DNA of 23,771 nt from UBA12088 sp964568345. GTDB lineage: Bacteria; Patescibacteriota; Minisyncoccia; Phycocordibacterales; UBA12088. The DNA is taken from contig CAZMPG010000018.1 of NCBI GenBank assembly GCA_964568345.1, positions 1 to 23,771 of the forward strand. Reading direction: 5' to 3'. Positions 7,210 to 13,757 of this stretch are shown here, one piece after another. Positions within the stretch are counted from its first letter, which is position 1. Each line of letters starts with the position of its first letter. The notes beneath the pieces are model-generated. The model was not told the origin of the DNA. It worked only from the letters and a program-made list of their open reading frames with translations, and ran no database searches. The position numbers and the translations under genes were made by a program.

Positions 7210-7458
7210 CTACACCGCAACAACGTCTACCCCGATGAATGTTGGCTCATATGCCAACTCTTTCACACGACGTCGATACGCTGGCTCGTTCGACAGGGCA
7301 TCGAGGCAAACTGAAATCGCTTCTTTGGTGCGTCGGTGAAGCGTCGCCACATCCTTTGCCTGCGTGTGACAGCCCGGCAGCGCGGGTACCGAAGCGGTAT
7401 ACAAACCGTCCTCATCACGTTCTACGACGATACGATAGCTCGTTACCTTGCGTGTCAT
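7210..7458 (-). CDS. hicB: HicB-family antitoxin
   Basis: 82 residues from the ATG at 7458. It carries the HicB partial RNase-H-like core: Y-R-I-V-V-E-R-D-E-D-G-L-Y-T-A-S-V-P-A-L-P-G-C-H-T-Q, then an A-I-S-V-C-L-D-A-L helix. An upstream in-frame ATG (7500) was rejected because a perfect TATACT box ends 6 nt before the 7458 ATG and would fall inside the longer version; the message is predicted leaderless. No C-terminal helix-turn-helix or ribbon-helix-helix is visible, so classical HicB autoregulation by DNA binding is doubtful. It neutralises HicA, encoded immediately downstream. Confidence 0.9.
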   Translation of the reverse strand: MTRKVTSYRIVVERDEDGLYTASVPALPGCHTQAKDVATLHRRTKEAISVCLDALSNEPAYRRRVKELAYEPTFIGVDVVAV

Positions 7459-7464
7459 GGCGGC

Positions 7465-7493
7465 AGTATAGCACAACAGCACCCGCAGTTCAC
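7465..7493 (-). promoter_or_regulatory. hicBA promoter, leaderless
   Basis: GTGAAC (7493-7488), 17-bp spacer ending in TGC, TATACT (7470-7465), then 6 nt to the hicB ATG. Confidence 0.65.
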
Positions 7494-7554
7494 CACGCAC
7501 GAATGCAGGTTACCGGAATGGTGTGATTATTTCTTGAACCTATCGCCGTAGCAA

Positions 7555-7611
7555 TTGACACAAATTATGTCACATGATTGAATTACCACCGGAAATTCAA
7601 TTCCCAGGAGG
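7555..7611 (+). promoter_or_regulatory. Promoter, operator-like inverted repeat and strong Shine-Dalgarno of the beta-barrel gene
   Basis: TTGACA (7555-7560), 17-bp spacer, weak -10 TTGAAT (7578-7583). An 8-bp perfect inverted repeat ATTGAATT / AATTCAAT (7577-7584, 7594-7601; 9-nt loop) covers the -10 and the expected start site, as a repressor operator would. AGGAGG (7606-7611) sits 6 nt before the ATG, the best Shine-Dalgarno in the window. The flank is AT-rich compared with its surroundings. Confidence 0.55.
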
Positions 7612-7617
7612 TTTACG

Positions 7618-8290
7618 ATGAGGATTATATCCCTCTTTCTTTGTGCATTGTTCACAAGTGTAGTTGCCGCTGACGATCACGCATTTAGTGCGGGTGCTAC
7701 CATGCGAAGTGGTTATGTGGTTGGTTCCGGAATACCTGTCGTCAGGGACCGGCCGTTCCTCGAGCTAAGCGCCCGCCACGACAACGGTCCGTGGTATGGC
7801 AAAACCTGGGCCGGCGTTGCGGATGATGGCATCAAGGAGATAGATGTCGGTATAGGTACTGTGCATAAGGTGGGACTGTGGCATCTCGACCTGTCGCTCA
7901 ATTACTACGCCATAAGGGCCATGGCGGTCGCGAGCGGGGATGTCCTGTCTCCCATAGCGGTGGCGCGGTACAACGCGAGCGACCCATGGAACCTATTCGT
8001 GGGTATCGAGCAAATGTTCATAGTCGGTACACCCGCGGCGAGTGGCGCGCTCATGTACGCTGGTACCGGAGCAAAAATGAAGGTGGGTCAGGTGACCATT
8101 GTCGGTGAAGCCCGACTTGGTTTTGACAGCACCTTTGGTCAAGAGCGGATACGTGCGTGCTTCCCTGCAGCCAGAGGTGCCCCTTGGGGACAATACCCGA
8201 CTCACGCTCCCCGGAGTAGAGGTGTGGGCGCCGGAGGGCGGCAACACTCAAACGGTCTTCACCTTTCTGGGTGTAGGGCGATCCTGGTAG
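7618..8290 (+). CDS. Secreted beta-barrel-like protein with a one-base frameshift
   Basis: The start ATG has a strong Shine-Dalgarno. Residues 1-18 are a Sec signal peptide (M-R-I-I-S-L-F-L-C-A-L-F ... V-V-A-A, cleavage before D-D-H). The mature part alternates polar and hydrophobic residues in short strands (W-H-L-D-L-S-L-N-Y-Y-A-I; W-N-L-F-V-G-I-E-Q-M-F-I) as in small outer-membrane-type barrels. The opening frame runs on to 8610 but loses this pattern after about 8125. The +1-shifted frame restores it and ends T-V-F-T-F-L-G-V-G-R-S-W at 8290, an aromatic-ended terminal strand like those of barrel proteins. Deleting one T from the run at 8121-8124 joins the two into about 223 residues. The shift may be a sequencing error or a real mutation. 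Family not named. A barrel is unexpected in CPR cells, which appear to lack a classical outer membrane. Confidence 0.65.
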
Positions 8291-8295
8291 AGATT

Positions 8296-8323
8296 CCCCG
8301 CCCGGCCTATGGCCGCGGCGGGG
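8296..8323 (+). terminator. GC-rich hairpin after the beta-barrel gene
   Basis: CCCCGCC + CGGCC, TAT loop, GGCCG + C bulge + GGCGGGG: a 12-bp stem with one bulge, 6 nt beyond the 8290 stop. Only a weak T-rich tail follows, so it may be an inefficient terminator or an mRNA-stabilising hairpin. Its position supports 8290 as the real gene end. Confidence 0.6.
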
Positions 8324-8352
8324 TGTTCTGTGCACGCCTTGATTGCAAGCCC

Positions 8353-8586
8353 TTACGCCTCAAGCGCTGCCTTGAGCTCCTTCTGGTACTTCTTTCCCAC
8401 CTCCATCATCGCGAGCATCTGGTCCTTACCCTCCTTCTTGATCTTGTGATCCACCTCCTTGCTCATCTTCAGGAAGAGATCAGGGTTGTTCTCGAGGATC
8501 TTCATTACCATGTCGCGCTGCTCCGGCGGCACGTCTTTGAGCTGCCGCTCGGCAAGCTTCTTTACGAGAAAATCTTTTACAGACAT
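8353..8586 (-). CDS. Small charged helical protein of unknown function (77 aa)
   Basis: 77 residues, almost entirely predicted helix and rich in Lys/Glu/Met/Leu: K-D-F-L-V-K-K-L-A-E-R-Q-L-K-D-V-P-P-E-Q-R-D-M-V-M-K-I-L-E-N-N-P-D-L-F, then a coiled-coil-like K-E-G-K-D-Q-M-L-A-M-M-E-V-G-K-K-Y. No signal peptide or membrane span. The P-P-E-Q-R-D-M-V-M-K-I-L-E-N-N-P-D pattern is like small cytoplasmic proteins I have seen in Parcubacteria, but I cannot name a family. A TATACT box 17 nt before the ATG supports start and strand. The competing plus-strand reading is the frameshifted tail of the barrel gene. Confidence 0.75.
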   Translation of the reverse strand: MSVKDFLVKKLAERQLKDVPPEQRDMVMKILENNPDLFLKMSKEVDHKIKKEGKDQMLAMMEVGKKYQKELKAALEA

Positions 8587-8603
8587 AGCTTAGGCAGATT
8601 ACC

Positions 8604-8609
8604 AGTATA
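8604..8609 (-). promoter_or_regulatory. TATACT -10 box of the 77-aa gene
   Basis: Perfect TATACT on the minus strand, 17 nt before the ATG at 8586, predicting a leader of about 10 nt. No Shine-Dalgarno. Confidence 0.55.
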
Positions 8610-8740
8610 GCGCCACTCTACCACGCTCCGCTGCGCCACGCACGCCGCGCTGTGTCTAACACGTTATCCACAGCGCGATCACGCGCTTGAGGCGCTGGTG
8701 CGGTACGATGGAGGCACAGGCTTTTACAAGCGTAACCGTG

Positions 8741-8746
8741 TATATC
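8741..8746 (+). promoter_or_regulatory. TATATC -10 box of the two-TM protein
   Basis: TG-TATATC, 17 nt before the ATG at 8764. This spacing favours that start over the upstream in-frame ATG at 8698. Confidence 0.45.
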
Positions 8747-8763
8747 ACACACGCACAATCACT

Positions 8764-8967
8764 ATGATGAGCATGCGCCCCCCACTGTTCGACGCCGCAG
8801 CGGCGTTCGTGTTCGCACTCTTCGGTGTTGCCTTTGGGTACGCCGCCGTATCCGACGCGCCCATATCATTTGTCGAGTTTACCCTCACCACGTCAGCAGA
8901 ATGGGCGGTAACCGGCCTGTCATTCGTGATGGCCTACTTTGCGGTCGTCCACATGCGACGCTCCTAG
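8764..8967 (+). CDS. Small two-transmembrane protein (67 aa)
   Basis: 67 residues from the ATG at 8764 (ATGs at 8767 and 8773 are also possible). Two hydrophobic spans are evident: F-D-A-A-A-A-F-V-F-A-L-F-G-V-A-F-G-Y-A (about 8-27) and W-A-V-T-G-L-S-F-V-M-A-Y-F-A-V-V (about 45-61), joined by a short acidic loop. The C-terminus is basic (H-M-R-R-S), suggesting a hairpin with both ends inside. Family and function unknown. It is followed 16 nt later by a good Rho-independent terminator that reaches into the 3' end of uvrB, so it is a monocistronic unit. Holin-like architecture is conceivable, but there is no phage context. Confidence 0.65.
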   Translation: MMSMRPPLFDAAAAFVFALFGVAFGYAAVSDAPISFVEFTLTTSAEWAVTGLSFVMAYFAVVHMRRS

Positions 8968-8983
8968 AGAGCTCTCCGCCCTC

Positions 8984-9014
8984 AGGCGCATCACGACCGT
9001 GTGGTGCGCCTTTT
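8984..9014 (+). terminator. Rho-independent terminator overlapping the uvrB 3' end
   Basis: Eleven-bp stem with one G-U pair (8984-8994 with 9001-9011), 6-nt loop, then TTTT (9011-9014). The left arm contains the uvrB stop codon (8991-8993, minus strand). Confidence 0.75.
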
Positions 9015-11060
9015 GGTTGTGCGCGGCACCCCTCGTTCCTTCTCGAGGGCAGCTATTTCGTCGCGAAGTACCGCAGCGGTTTCGAAATCGAGCACCCGCA
9101 CTGCTTCCTCCATTTGAGCGCGCGCCGTCGCGATGAGCGTGTCGGGATCGCCGTGGAACCGAGCACGGTCGAGCGACAGGAGTGTCTCCACCGCACCATC
9201 GTGTTCGCTCCGTAGCGAATCGGTGATGTCGGCGATGGCTTTCTGAACTGACGTGGGGGTGATGCCGTGTGCGGTGTTGTACGCAGCCTGGATCGAGCGC
9301 CGACGGTCAGTCTCCTGGATCGCAGCCTGGAGCGAGTCGGTGGTAGTATCGGCGTAGAGGATGACGCGGCCATGGACGTGTCGCGCCGCGCGGCCGATGG
9401 TCTGGATAAGTGCGGTCTCTGAGCGGAGGAAGCCCTCCTTATCTGCGTCGAGGATGCCGACGAGCGACACCTCGGGGAGATCGAGCCCCTCGCGGCGCAG
9501 GTTGACGCCGACGAGCACATCGAAATCGCCCCGCCGAAACTTCGTGAGGAGCTCAATACGCTCGATCGTCTTTACGTCGCTATGGAGGTACGCGGCACGC
9601 ACCCCCGCACCAACAAGGAATGCCGCGAGGTCCTCCGCCATCTTTTTCGTGAGGGTCGTCACGAGCGCACGCTCGCCGCGCACTACCACAATCCCCGCCT
9701 CCGCGATAAAGTCGTGCACCTGCCCTACGTACGTACCGCTTGCAACAACAGGGCGTACGATGAGCTCTGGGTCGAGGAGGCCGGTTGGGCGGATGATCTG
9801 CTCAACGGTCTTACCGTGGGGCGGGACACTCAAGCCGCGCTCGTATGCTGCTGGTGTTGCGCTCGTGTAGATCACCTGCCCCACACGCTCCGAAAACTCT
9901 TCGAAGCGGAGCGGGCGGTTGTCGAGCGCCGAGGGGAGCCGGAAGCCGTGCGCGACCAAGGTCTCTTTCCGCGAGCGGTCACCGGCGTACATACCCGAAA
10001 GCTGCGGCACGGTGACGTGCGACTCGTCAATGACGGTGAGAAAGTCTGGCGTACCGTCTGCATGGCGCGGGAAGTACGAGAGGAGCGTGTGTGGCGGCTC
10101 CCCAGCAGCACGACCGTCGAAGTGGCGCGAATAGTTCTCGATGCCGTTGCAGTACCCCACTTCCCTGATGAGGGCGAGATCCTGCGCGGTCCTCCGCTTC
10201 AGGCGCTCATGCTCGAGGACACTCCCCTGCTTCTCGAGCTCACGAAGCCTGAGGTCGAGCTCCGCTTTGATGTCTCGTAGTGCCCGCTCACGCTCCGCCT
10301 CGGGGGTGATGAAGTGCTTCGCGGGAAACACGATGAGGGAGTCAAGGGTGCGCCGTTCGGTACGGGTAATGGGGTCGAGCTCGGAAAGTGTTGCGACGGC
10401 ATTCCCTGAGAACGTGATGCGGTGCACGACGCGCTCATTCGTTGGCATGATCTCCACGAGCGGGCCGCGGGCACGGAAGAGGCCGGGCGCAAGATCCGCA
10501 TTCGTCCGGGTGAAGTGGATGTGGACGAGCTGCCGCACGAGGTCGGTACGGGTGAGCGTAGTCCCGGGGGCAAGCAGCACATGCACCTTTTGGTACTCCT
10601 CGGGGCTCCCGAGGCCGTAGATGCAGGACACCGACGCGACCACGATGACATCGCGCCGCGTAAGGAGCGCCTGGGTTGACGCGTGGCGCAGGCGCTCGAT
10701 CTCCTCATTGATCATCGCTTCCTTCTCGATGTACGTGTCGGTCACGGGCAGGTACGCCTCCGGCTGGTAGAAGTCGTAGTACGACACGAAGTAGTGCACC
10801 GCATTCTCGGGAAAGAAGGCGCGGTACTCCTGGGCGAGCTGCGCCGCGAGCGTCTTATTGTGGGCAATGACGAGCGTCGGCTGCTGCACCTCGGCAATGA
10901 CATTGGCAACGGAGAACGTCTTACCGGTGCCCGTCGCGCCGAGCAGGGTCTGGTGCCGCAACCCCCGGTGTACGCCCTCGGTAAGTGCAGCTATTGCCTC
11001 TGGCTGGTCGCCGGCAGGAGCGAAGGGTGCTTTGAGTTGAAATCGCTGATTCATTGACAT
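8991..11060 (-). CDS. uvrB: UvrABC excinuclease subunit B
   Basis: 689 residues from the ATG at 11058-11060. UvrB is the damage-verifying helicase-like subunit of nucleotide excision repair. Walker A G-A-T-G-T-G-K-T is at residues 41-48. The beta-hairpin region reads S-Y-Y-D-F-Y-Q-P-E-A-Y. The DEAD-type box is D-E-S-H, followed by helicase motifs such as Y-T-S-A-T-P and Q-T-I-G-R-A-A-R. The C-terminal UVR motif that binds UvrC is Q-M-E-E-A-V-R-V-L-D-F-E-T-A-A-V-L-R-D. The frame stays open to 11228, but those 56 extra residues lack family similarity and overlap a divergent gene. The chosen start lies 7 nt after a strong promoter, so the message is predicted leaderless. No uvrA or uvrC in the window. 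Confidence 0.97.
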   Translation of the reverse strand: MSMNQRFQLKAPFAPAGDQPEAIAALTEGVHRGLRHQTLLGATGTGKTFSVANVIAEVQQPTLVIAHNKTLAAQLAQEYRAFFPENAVHYFVSYYDFYQPEAYLPVTDTYIEKEAMINEEIERLRHASTQALLTRRDVIVVASVSCIYGLGSPEEYQKVHVLLAPGTTLTRTDLVRQLVHIHFTRTNADLAPGLFRARGPLVEIMPTNERVVHRITFSGNAVATLSELDPITRTERRTLDSLIVFPAKHFITPEAERERALRDIKAELDLRLRELEKQGSVLEHERLKRRTAQDLALIREVGYCNGIENYSRHFDGRAAGEPPHTLLSYFPRHADGTPDFLTVIDESHVTVPQLSGMYAGDRSRKETLVAHGFRLPSALDNRPLRFEEFSERVGQVIYTSATPAAYERGLSVPPHGKTVEQIIRPTGLLDPELIVRPVVASGTYVGQVHDFIAEAGIVVVRGERALVTTLTKKMAEDLAAFLVGAGVRAAYLHSDVKTIERIELLTKFRRGDFDVLVGVNLRREGLDLPEVSLVGILDADKEGFLRSETALIQTIGRAARHVHGRVILYADTTTDSLQAAIQETDRRRSIQAAYNTAHGITPTSVQKAIADITDSLRSEHDGAVETLLSLDRARFHGDPDTLIATARAQMEEAVRVLDFETAAVLRDEIAALEKERGVPRTTKRRTTRS

Positions 11061-11096
11061 GTACCGTATGATACGGTATTGTAGCCTGTGGTTCAA
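11054..11096. promoter_or_regulatory. Interlocked divergent promoters of uvrB and the 98-aa gene
   Basis: Minus strand: TTGAAC (11096-11091), 17 bp, TATCAT (11073-11068), 7 nt to the uvrB ATG. Plus strand: TTGACA (11054-11059), 17 bp, TATTGT (11077-11082), 32 nt to the ATG at 11115. The two overlap completely, and the plus -35 lies in the first codons of uvrB. Confidence 0.7.
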
Positions 11097-11114
11097 CCTT
11101 TGGAGATACGCAAG

Positions 11115-11411
11115 ATGAGTATTCTTGATGGTGTCAAAGTCGGCGATGTGATCCTGTTCGACGTAGTGGACCGCCAGATACAAATCCAACGGATGGTGGG
11201 TGGCAAACTGGTGGATCTCTGTTATCAAGCAGATGATGGGAGTTGCGAGGGGGTCAAGATTGATTGGGCAGGGGGAGAGTTTGGCTTGATCTGGGCCCTG
11301 TCCGCATTTGGCGGCATTCTCCTCCGTGAGAAAGAAAGATTAGGAGGGGGAAGGATAATCCGCTCCGTTGTGTGCGAGGTCAGCGGACTCCACCTCGTGG
11401 AACCCTCCTAA
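11115..11411 (+). CDS. Small protein of unknown function divergent from uvrB (98 aa)
   Basis: 98 residues. An in-frame GTG at 11088 also exists, but the ATG at 11115 has a GGAG-like element upstream and stands 32 nt from a strong -10 box, as other genes here do. The sequence is beta-rich (V-G-D-V-I-L-F-D-V-V-D-R-Q-I-Q-I-Q-R-M-V-G-G-K-L-V-D-L) with one mildly hydrophobic stretch (F-G-L-I-W-A-L-S-A-F-G-G-I-L-L). No known motif is recognised. Codons are less G/C-biased than in neighbouring housekeeping genes, which hints at an accessory or acquired gene. It ends in its own terminator. Divergence from uvrB suggests possible co-control, not a repair function as such. Confidence 0.6.
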   Translation: MSILDGVKVGDVILFDVVDRQIQIQRMVGGKLVDLCYQADDGSCEGVKIDWAGGEFGLIWALSAFGGILLREKERLGGGRIIRSVVCEVSGLHLVEPS

Positions 11412-11432
11412 TTCCGTGTATTAGACTCTCTG

Positions 11433-11459
11433 GGCACCGTCGTAGCAACGGTGCCTTTT
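11433..11459 (+). terminator. Rho-independent terminator of the 98-aa gene
   Basis: GGCACCGT / ACGGTGCC 8-bp perfect stem (11433-11440, 11448-11455), 7-nt loop, TTTT (11456-11459). It faces the tgt 3' end, with the tgt stop at 11468. Confidence 0.85.
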
Positions 11460-11467
11460 GCTATTGC

Positions 11468-12646
11468 TCACACAGATACAATACGTGCCCGCTCCTGTGC
11501 CACGAGCGCCGCGAGGTAGTGAAGGTTGTGGATGCTCGCGAGCGTTGCGCCGAGCATCTCGTGCGCGCGGAAGAGGTGTGCGAGGTAGGCGCGTGTGTAC
11601 GACCCGCACGTAGAGCACGTACAATGTTCGTCGATGGGCGCGAAGTCGCGTACGTAGCGCGCATTCGTCAGCGTCAGTTTCGTGCCACCTGGTCCATATA
11701 CCGTGCCCGTACGCGCGAGGCGTGTCGGCTGCACGCAGTCGAAGAGGTCTACCCCCTGCTCGATGCCCCGCAGCACATCTTCTGGCTCACCGATGCCGAG
11801 GAGGTGGCGCGGCTTCTCCTGCGGCAGCTCGTCGGTCACCCACCCGACCGCGGTGTCGAGGTCGAGCTTCTGGTAGCTCCCCCCAATGCCATACCCATCG
11901 AAGTCCATGCCGGCGAGAGTCCGCGCACTTACGCGCCTGAGGTCCTCGAACCGCCCTCCCTGCACGATGCCGAAGATGCCCTGCCGCCCGCCTGCGGCGA
12001 AGTTGTGCCGGTGCGCGCGGAGCGACCTATCAGCCCACCGGTGTGTGCGCTGCATTGCCTCACGCTGGTACTCGTGCCCCGCTTCTGCGGCAGTACATTC
12101 ATCGAACGCGAAGAAGATGTCCGCCCCGAGGTCGTGCTGAATCTCGACCGACCGCTCCGGGGTGAAGCGGTGGAGCGAGCCATCGAGGTGCGACGTAAAC
12201 GACACCCCCTCGTCGTCAATAATGGCGAGCCTCCCGTGCTGGCTTGCGACATCGGGGTCGTACACCGCCGCTGCCTGTACATCGAGGTCAAGGTCCTCGG
12301 GCGCCACCTTCGAGACGGTGCGCCCGTACGCGGCACCGAGCGAAAATACCTGGAAGCCACCGGAGTCGGTCATGAGCGGCCCACCCCACCCCATGAAGGA
12401 GTGTAGCCCACCCGCCTCACGCACGAGGTCGCTCCCCGGCTGGAGGTGGAGGTGGTATGTATTTGCGATGAGGGTCTGCACCCCCGTAGCGCGGAGCATG
12501 GCTGGCATCACCCCTTTCACCGTTGCTTTCGTACCAACTGCAACGAATGCGGGCGTTTCAATGGCGCCGTGGGGCGTGCGGATGATACCCGCACGCGCTT
12601 TACTGCCACGAACAGTAGCGATGATTTCGAAGGTGACGGGGGGCAT
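11468..12646 (-). CDS. tgt: Queuine tRNA-ribosyltransferase (TGT)
   Basis: 392 residues. TGT exchanges guanine-34 of GUN-anticodon tRNAs for the queuine precursor. The general base Asp94 lies in M-T-D-S-G-G-F-Q-V-F. The nucleophile Asp303 lies in D-L-F-D-C-V-Q-P-T-R. The zinc site is C342-x-C344-x-x-C347 with His373 (about). G-I-V-Q-G-G and Y-G-I-G-G-x contribute to the substrate pocket. About 35 extra residues (roughly 106-142, containing E-D-L-D-L-D-V-Q-A-A-A-V-Y-D-P-D-V) are inserted between the F-Q-V-F-S-L-G strand and the F-T-S-H-L-D-G-S segment, where most bacterial TGTs have a short K-I-x-E-x-G loop. No queuosine-biosynthesis genes are seen here. The start ATG is just downstream of a purine/pyrimidine inverted repeat; no clear -10 box was found. 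Confidence 0.96.
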   Translation of the reverse strand: MPPVTFEIIATVRGSKARAGIIRTPHGAIETPAFVAVGTKATVKGVMPAMLRATGVQTLIANTYHLHLQPGSDLVREAGGLHSFMGWGGPLMTDSGGFQVFSLGAAYGRTVSKVAPEDLDLDVQAAAVYDPDVASQHGRLAIIDDEGVSFTSHLDGSLHRFTPERSVEIQHDLGADIFFAFDECTAAEAGHEYQREAMQRTHRWADRSLRAHRHNFAAGGRQGIFGIVQGGRFEDLRRVSARTLAGMDFDGYGIGGSYQKLDLDTAVGWVTDELPQEKPRHLLGIGEPEDVLRGIEQGVDLFDCVQPTRLARTGTVYGPGGTKLTLTNARYVRDFAPIDEHCTCSTCGSYTRAYLAHLFRAHEMLGATLASIHNLHYLAALVAQERARIVSV

Positions 12647-12648
12647 GC

Positions 12649-12750
12649 AAAAGATAAGAGAAAAGTTAAAAGAGAAAAGGTAAAGAGCGAAACGACGACA
12701 ACGATACCGCTACTTTTTTCACTTATCTCTTATCACTTTTCTCTTTCCTC
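12649..12750. repeat. Purine/pyrimidine imperfect inverted repeat, copy 1 (dsbB-tgt)
   Basis: Arms 12657-12684 and 12717-12744 pair at 23 of 28 positions; the purine-rich character continues outside them. The arm on the dsbB side contains the dsbB stop codon. It shares the 15-mer AAAGAGAAAAGTGAT (minus strand, 12746-12732) with the copy after ftsZ at 19717-19731. Confidence 0.7.
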
Positions 12751-13272
12751 CCGACCAATCCACAAGAGTAGGCCAATCGCCACGAAGAGCGTAAAACCAA
12801 AGAGTGGCATCGTGATGTACCCGAGCTCGAAAATGTACCGCGCCGCACAGTCCCCCGCACCACGGAGGGCGGCGCACACACTACCCTCAACAACCCCCAC
12901 CTGGAGGAGGTGCTGGTAGCCGGTGATGAGTGCGCCCACGATGGTGAGCGGCACCGCGTACAGCCATACGCCACCATCCCGCCGCCACGCGGCGAGGGGG
13001 AGCATGATCGCGAGCGGGTAGAGCATCGTCCTCCCGAACCAGCAGAGCGCACACACCGGCAGCCCCACCACCTCAGAGTACCAGAGCGAGAGCACCAATC
13101 CGGCGACAGGGAGCGCTGCAACAAACCAGCGCACCACCGCTGCGTGTACGGTGAGGAGAGGCAGCCAAGCACCCCGCACCATCCGGTACGTGAGAAGAAT
13201 GATGATCGCTACATGGAGAAGCGCCATCGCGTATCCAAAGAGGTGTGTGAGTGATGTGACGAAGGGGGTCAT
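12733..13272 (-). CDS. dsbB: DsbB-family disulfide bond oxidoreductase
   Basis: 179 residues, four membrane spans, matching DsbB. The first extracytoplasmic loop carries the C74-A-L-C77-W quinone-linked pair. The second carries C133 ... C142 (V-C-A-A-L-R-G-A-G-D-C). The conserved Y-P-L-A ... P-L-A-A-W-R-R-D segment between spans and the F-E-L-G-Y-I-T-M-P-L start of the last span are present. DsbB reoxidises a periplasm-side thiol oxidase and passes electrons to quinone. The partner is probably the thioredoxin-like protein encoded 18 nt upstream on the same strand. The last residues (R-E-E-R-E-K) and the TGA stop are encoded by one arm of the 12649-12750 inverted repeat. Confidence 0.93.
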   Translation of the reverse strand: MTPFVTSLTHLFGYAMALLHVAIIILLTYRMVRGAWLPLLTVHAAVVRWFVAALPVAGLVLSLWYSEVVGLPVCALCWFGRTMLYPLAIMLPLAAWRRDGGVWLYAVPLTIVGALITGYQHLLQVGVVEGSVCAALRGAGDCAARYIFELGYITMPLFGFTLFVAIGLLLWIGREEREK

Positions 13273-13290
13273 GAAGGAAGTGCTTTAGGT

Positions 13291-13752
13291 CTAGCTACTT
13301 GTTGCCGCCCCCGAGGTCGCCTCCTCTAGGGGAGTGGTCGTACTGGCTGTCGCAGTGGTCGTGGTGGCGCCTCCTCCCGAACACCCGGAGCGCGCTGCCA
13401 AGGTCTCGATGGCTGCCTCCCCGGAGAGGCGGCTGCCGTCGGGGAACACCCACGTAGGGTAGCCCTCGATACCTGCAGCACGACACACCTCGGTCACCCC
13501 CGATCCGTCGGGGAGCGAACACTCGATGTAGGGCAGCAGGTGCACGGCGCTCCCGAAGAGCGCCTTCTGTCGCTGGCAGTGAGAACACCAGAACGCCCCG
13601 TAGAACTTGGTGCCGGTGTCGGTGAGGCAGCGGGCGAGCGTCTCATTCGGTGAGGGCTCGCCACGAGCTCCTCCCTTTGTGGACACAATGACTGCTCCCG
13701 CAATGATGAGTGCGGTGACAATACTCACGATGGCGATAGTTGAGTGCTTCAT
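13291..13752 (-). CDS. Membrane-anchored thioredoxin-like protein
   Basis: 153 residues. Residues 4-24 are a hydrophobic signal anchor. The thioredoxin core has F-Y-G-A-F-W-C56-S-H-C59-Q-R-Q-K, then I-E-C-S-L-P-D-G ... V-C-R-A-A-G-I-E-G-Y-P-T-W-V-F with the cis-Pro of the fold, and ends S-G-C before a Ser/Thr/Gly-rich tail. The W-C-x-H-C-x-x-Q-K pattern plus the extra V-C-R-A-A-G-I cysteine recall the thioredoxin domain fused to VKOR in other bacteria. Here it is separate and paired with DsbB, so it is probably the extracytoplasmic thiol oxidase that DsbB recycles. It starts 5 nt after the pth stop, with AGTAGGGGAT as Shine-Dalgarno, implying coupling to pth. Confidence 0.88.
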   Translation of the reverse strand: MKHSTIAIVSIVTALIIAGAVIVSTKGGARGEPSPNETLARCLTDTGTKFYGAFWCSHCQRQKALFGSAVHLLPYIECSLPDGSGVTEVCRAAGIEGYPTWVFPDGSRLSGEAAIETLAARSGCSGGGATTTTATASTTTPLEEATSGAATSS

Positions 13753-13757
13753 ATCCC

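Noticed and set aside
7501..7554. TTGAAC at 7534-7539 as an extra promoter before the barrel gene
   Set aside because: No -10 box at an acceptable distance; the TTGACA at 7555 is the better candidate.
8291..8610. C-terminal continuation of the beta-barrel frame to 8610
   Set aside because: After the T run it loses the strand pattern, crosses a hairpin and runs antisense through the 77-aa gene, giving Leu/His-rich shadow sequence.
11061..11228. N-terminal 56-residue extension of UvrB
   Set aside because: It overlaps the uvrB promoter and the divergent 98-aa gene, and the UvrB family begins close to the Q-R-F-Q-L segment.
11372..12406. 344-codon plus-strand frame opposite tgt
   Set aside because: It lies antisense to a full TGT with catalytic and zinc residues; the translation is Arg/Glu/Val-rich shadow sequence.
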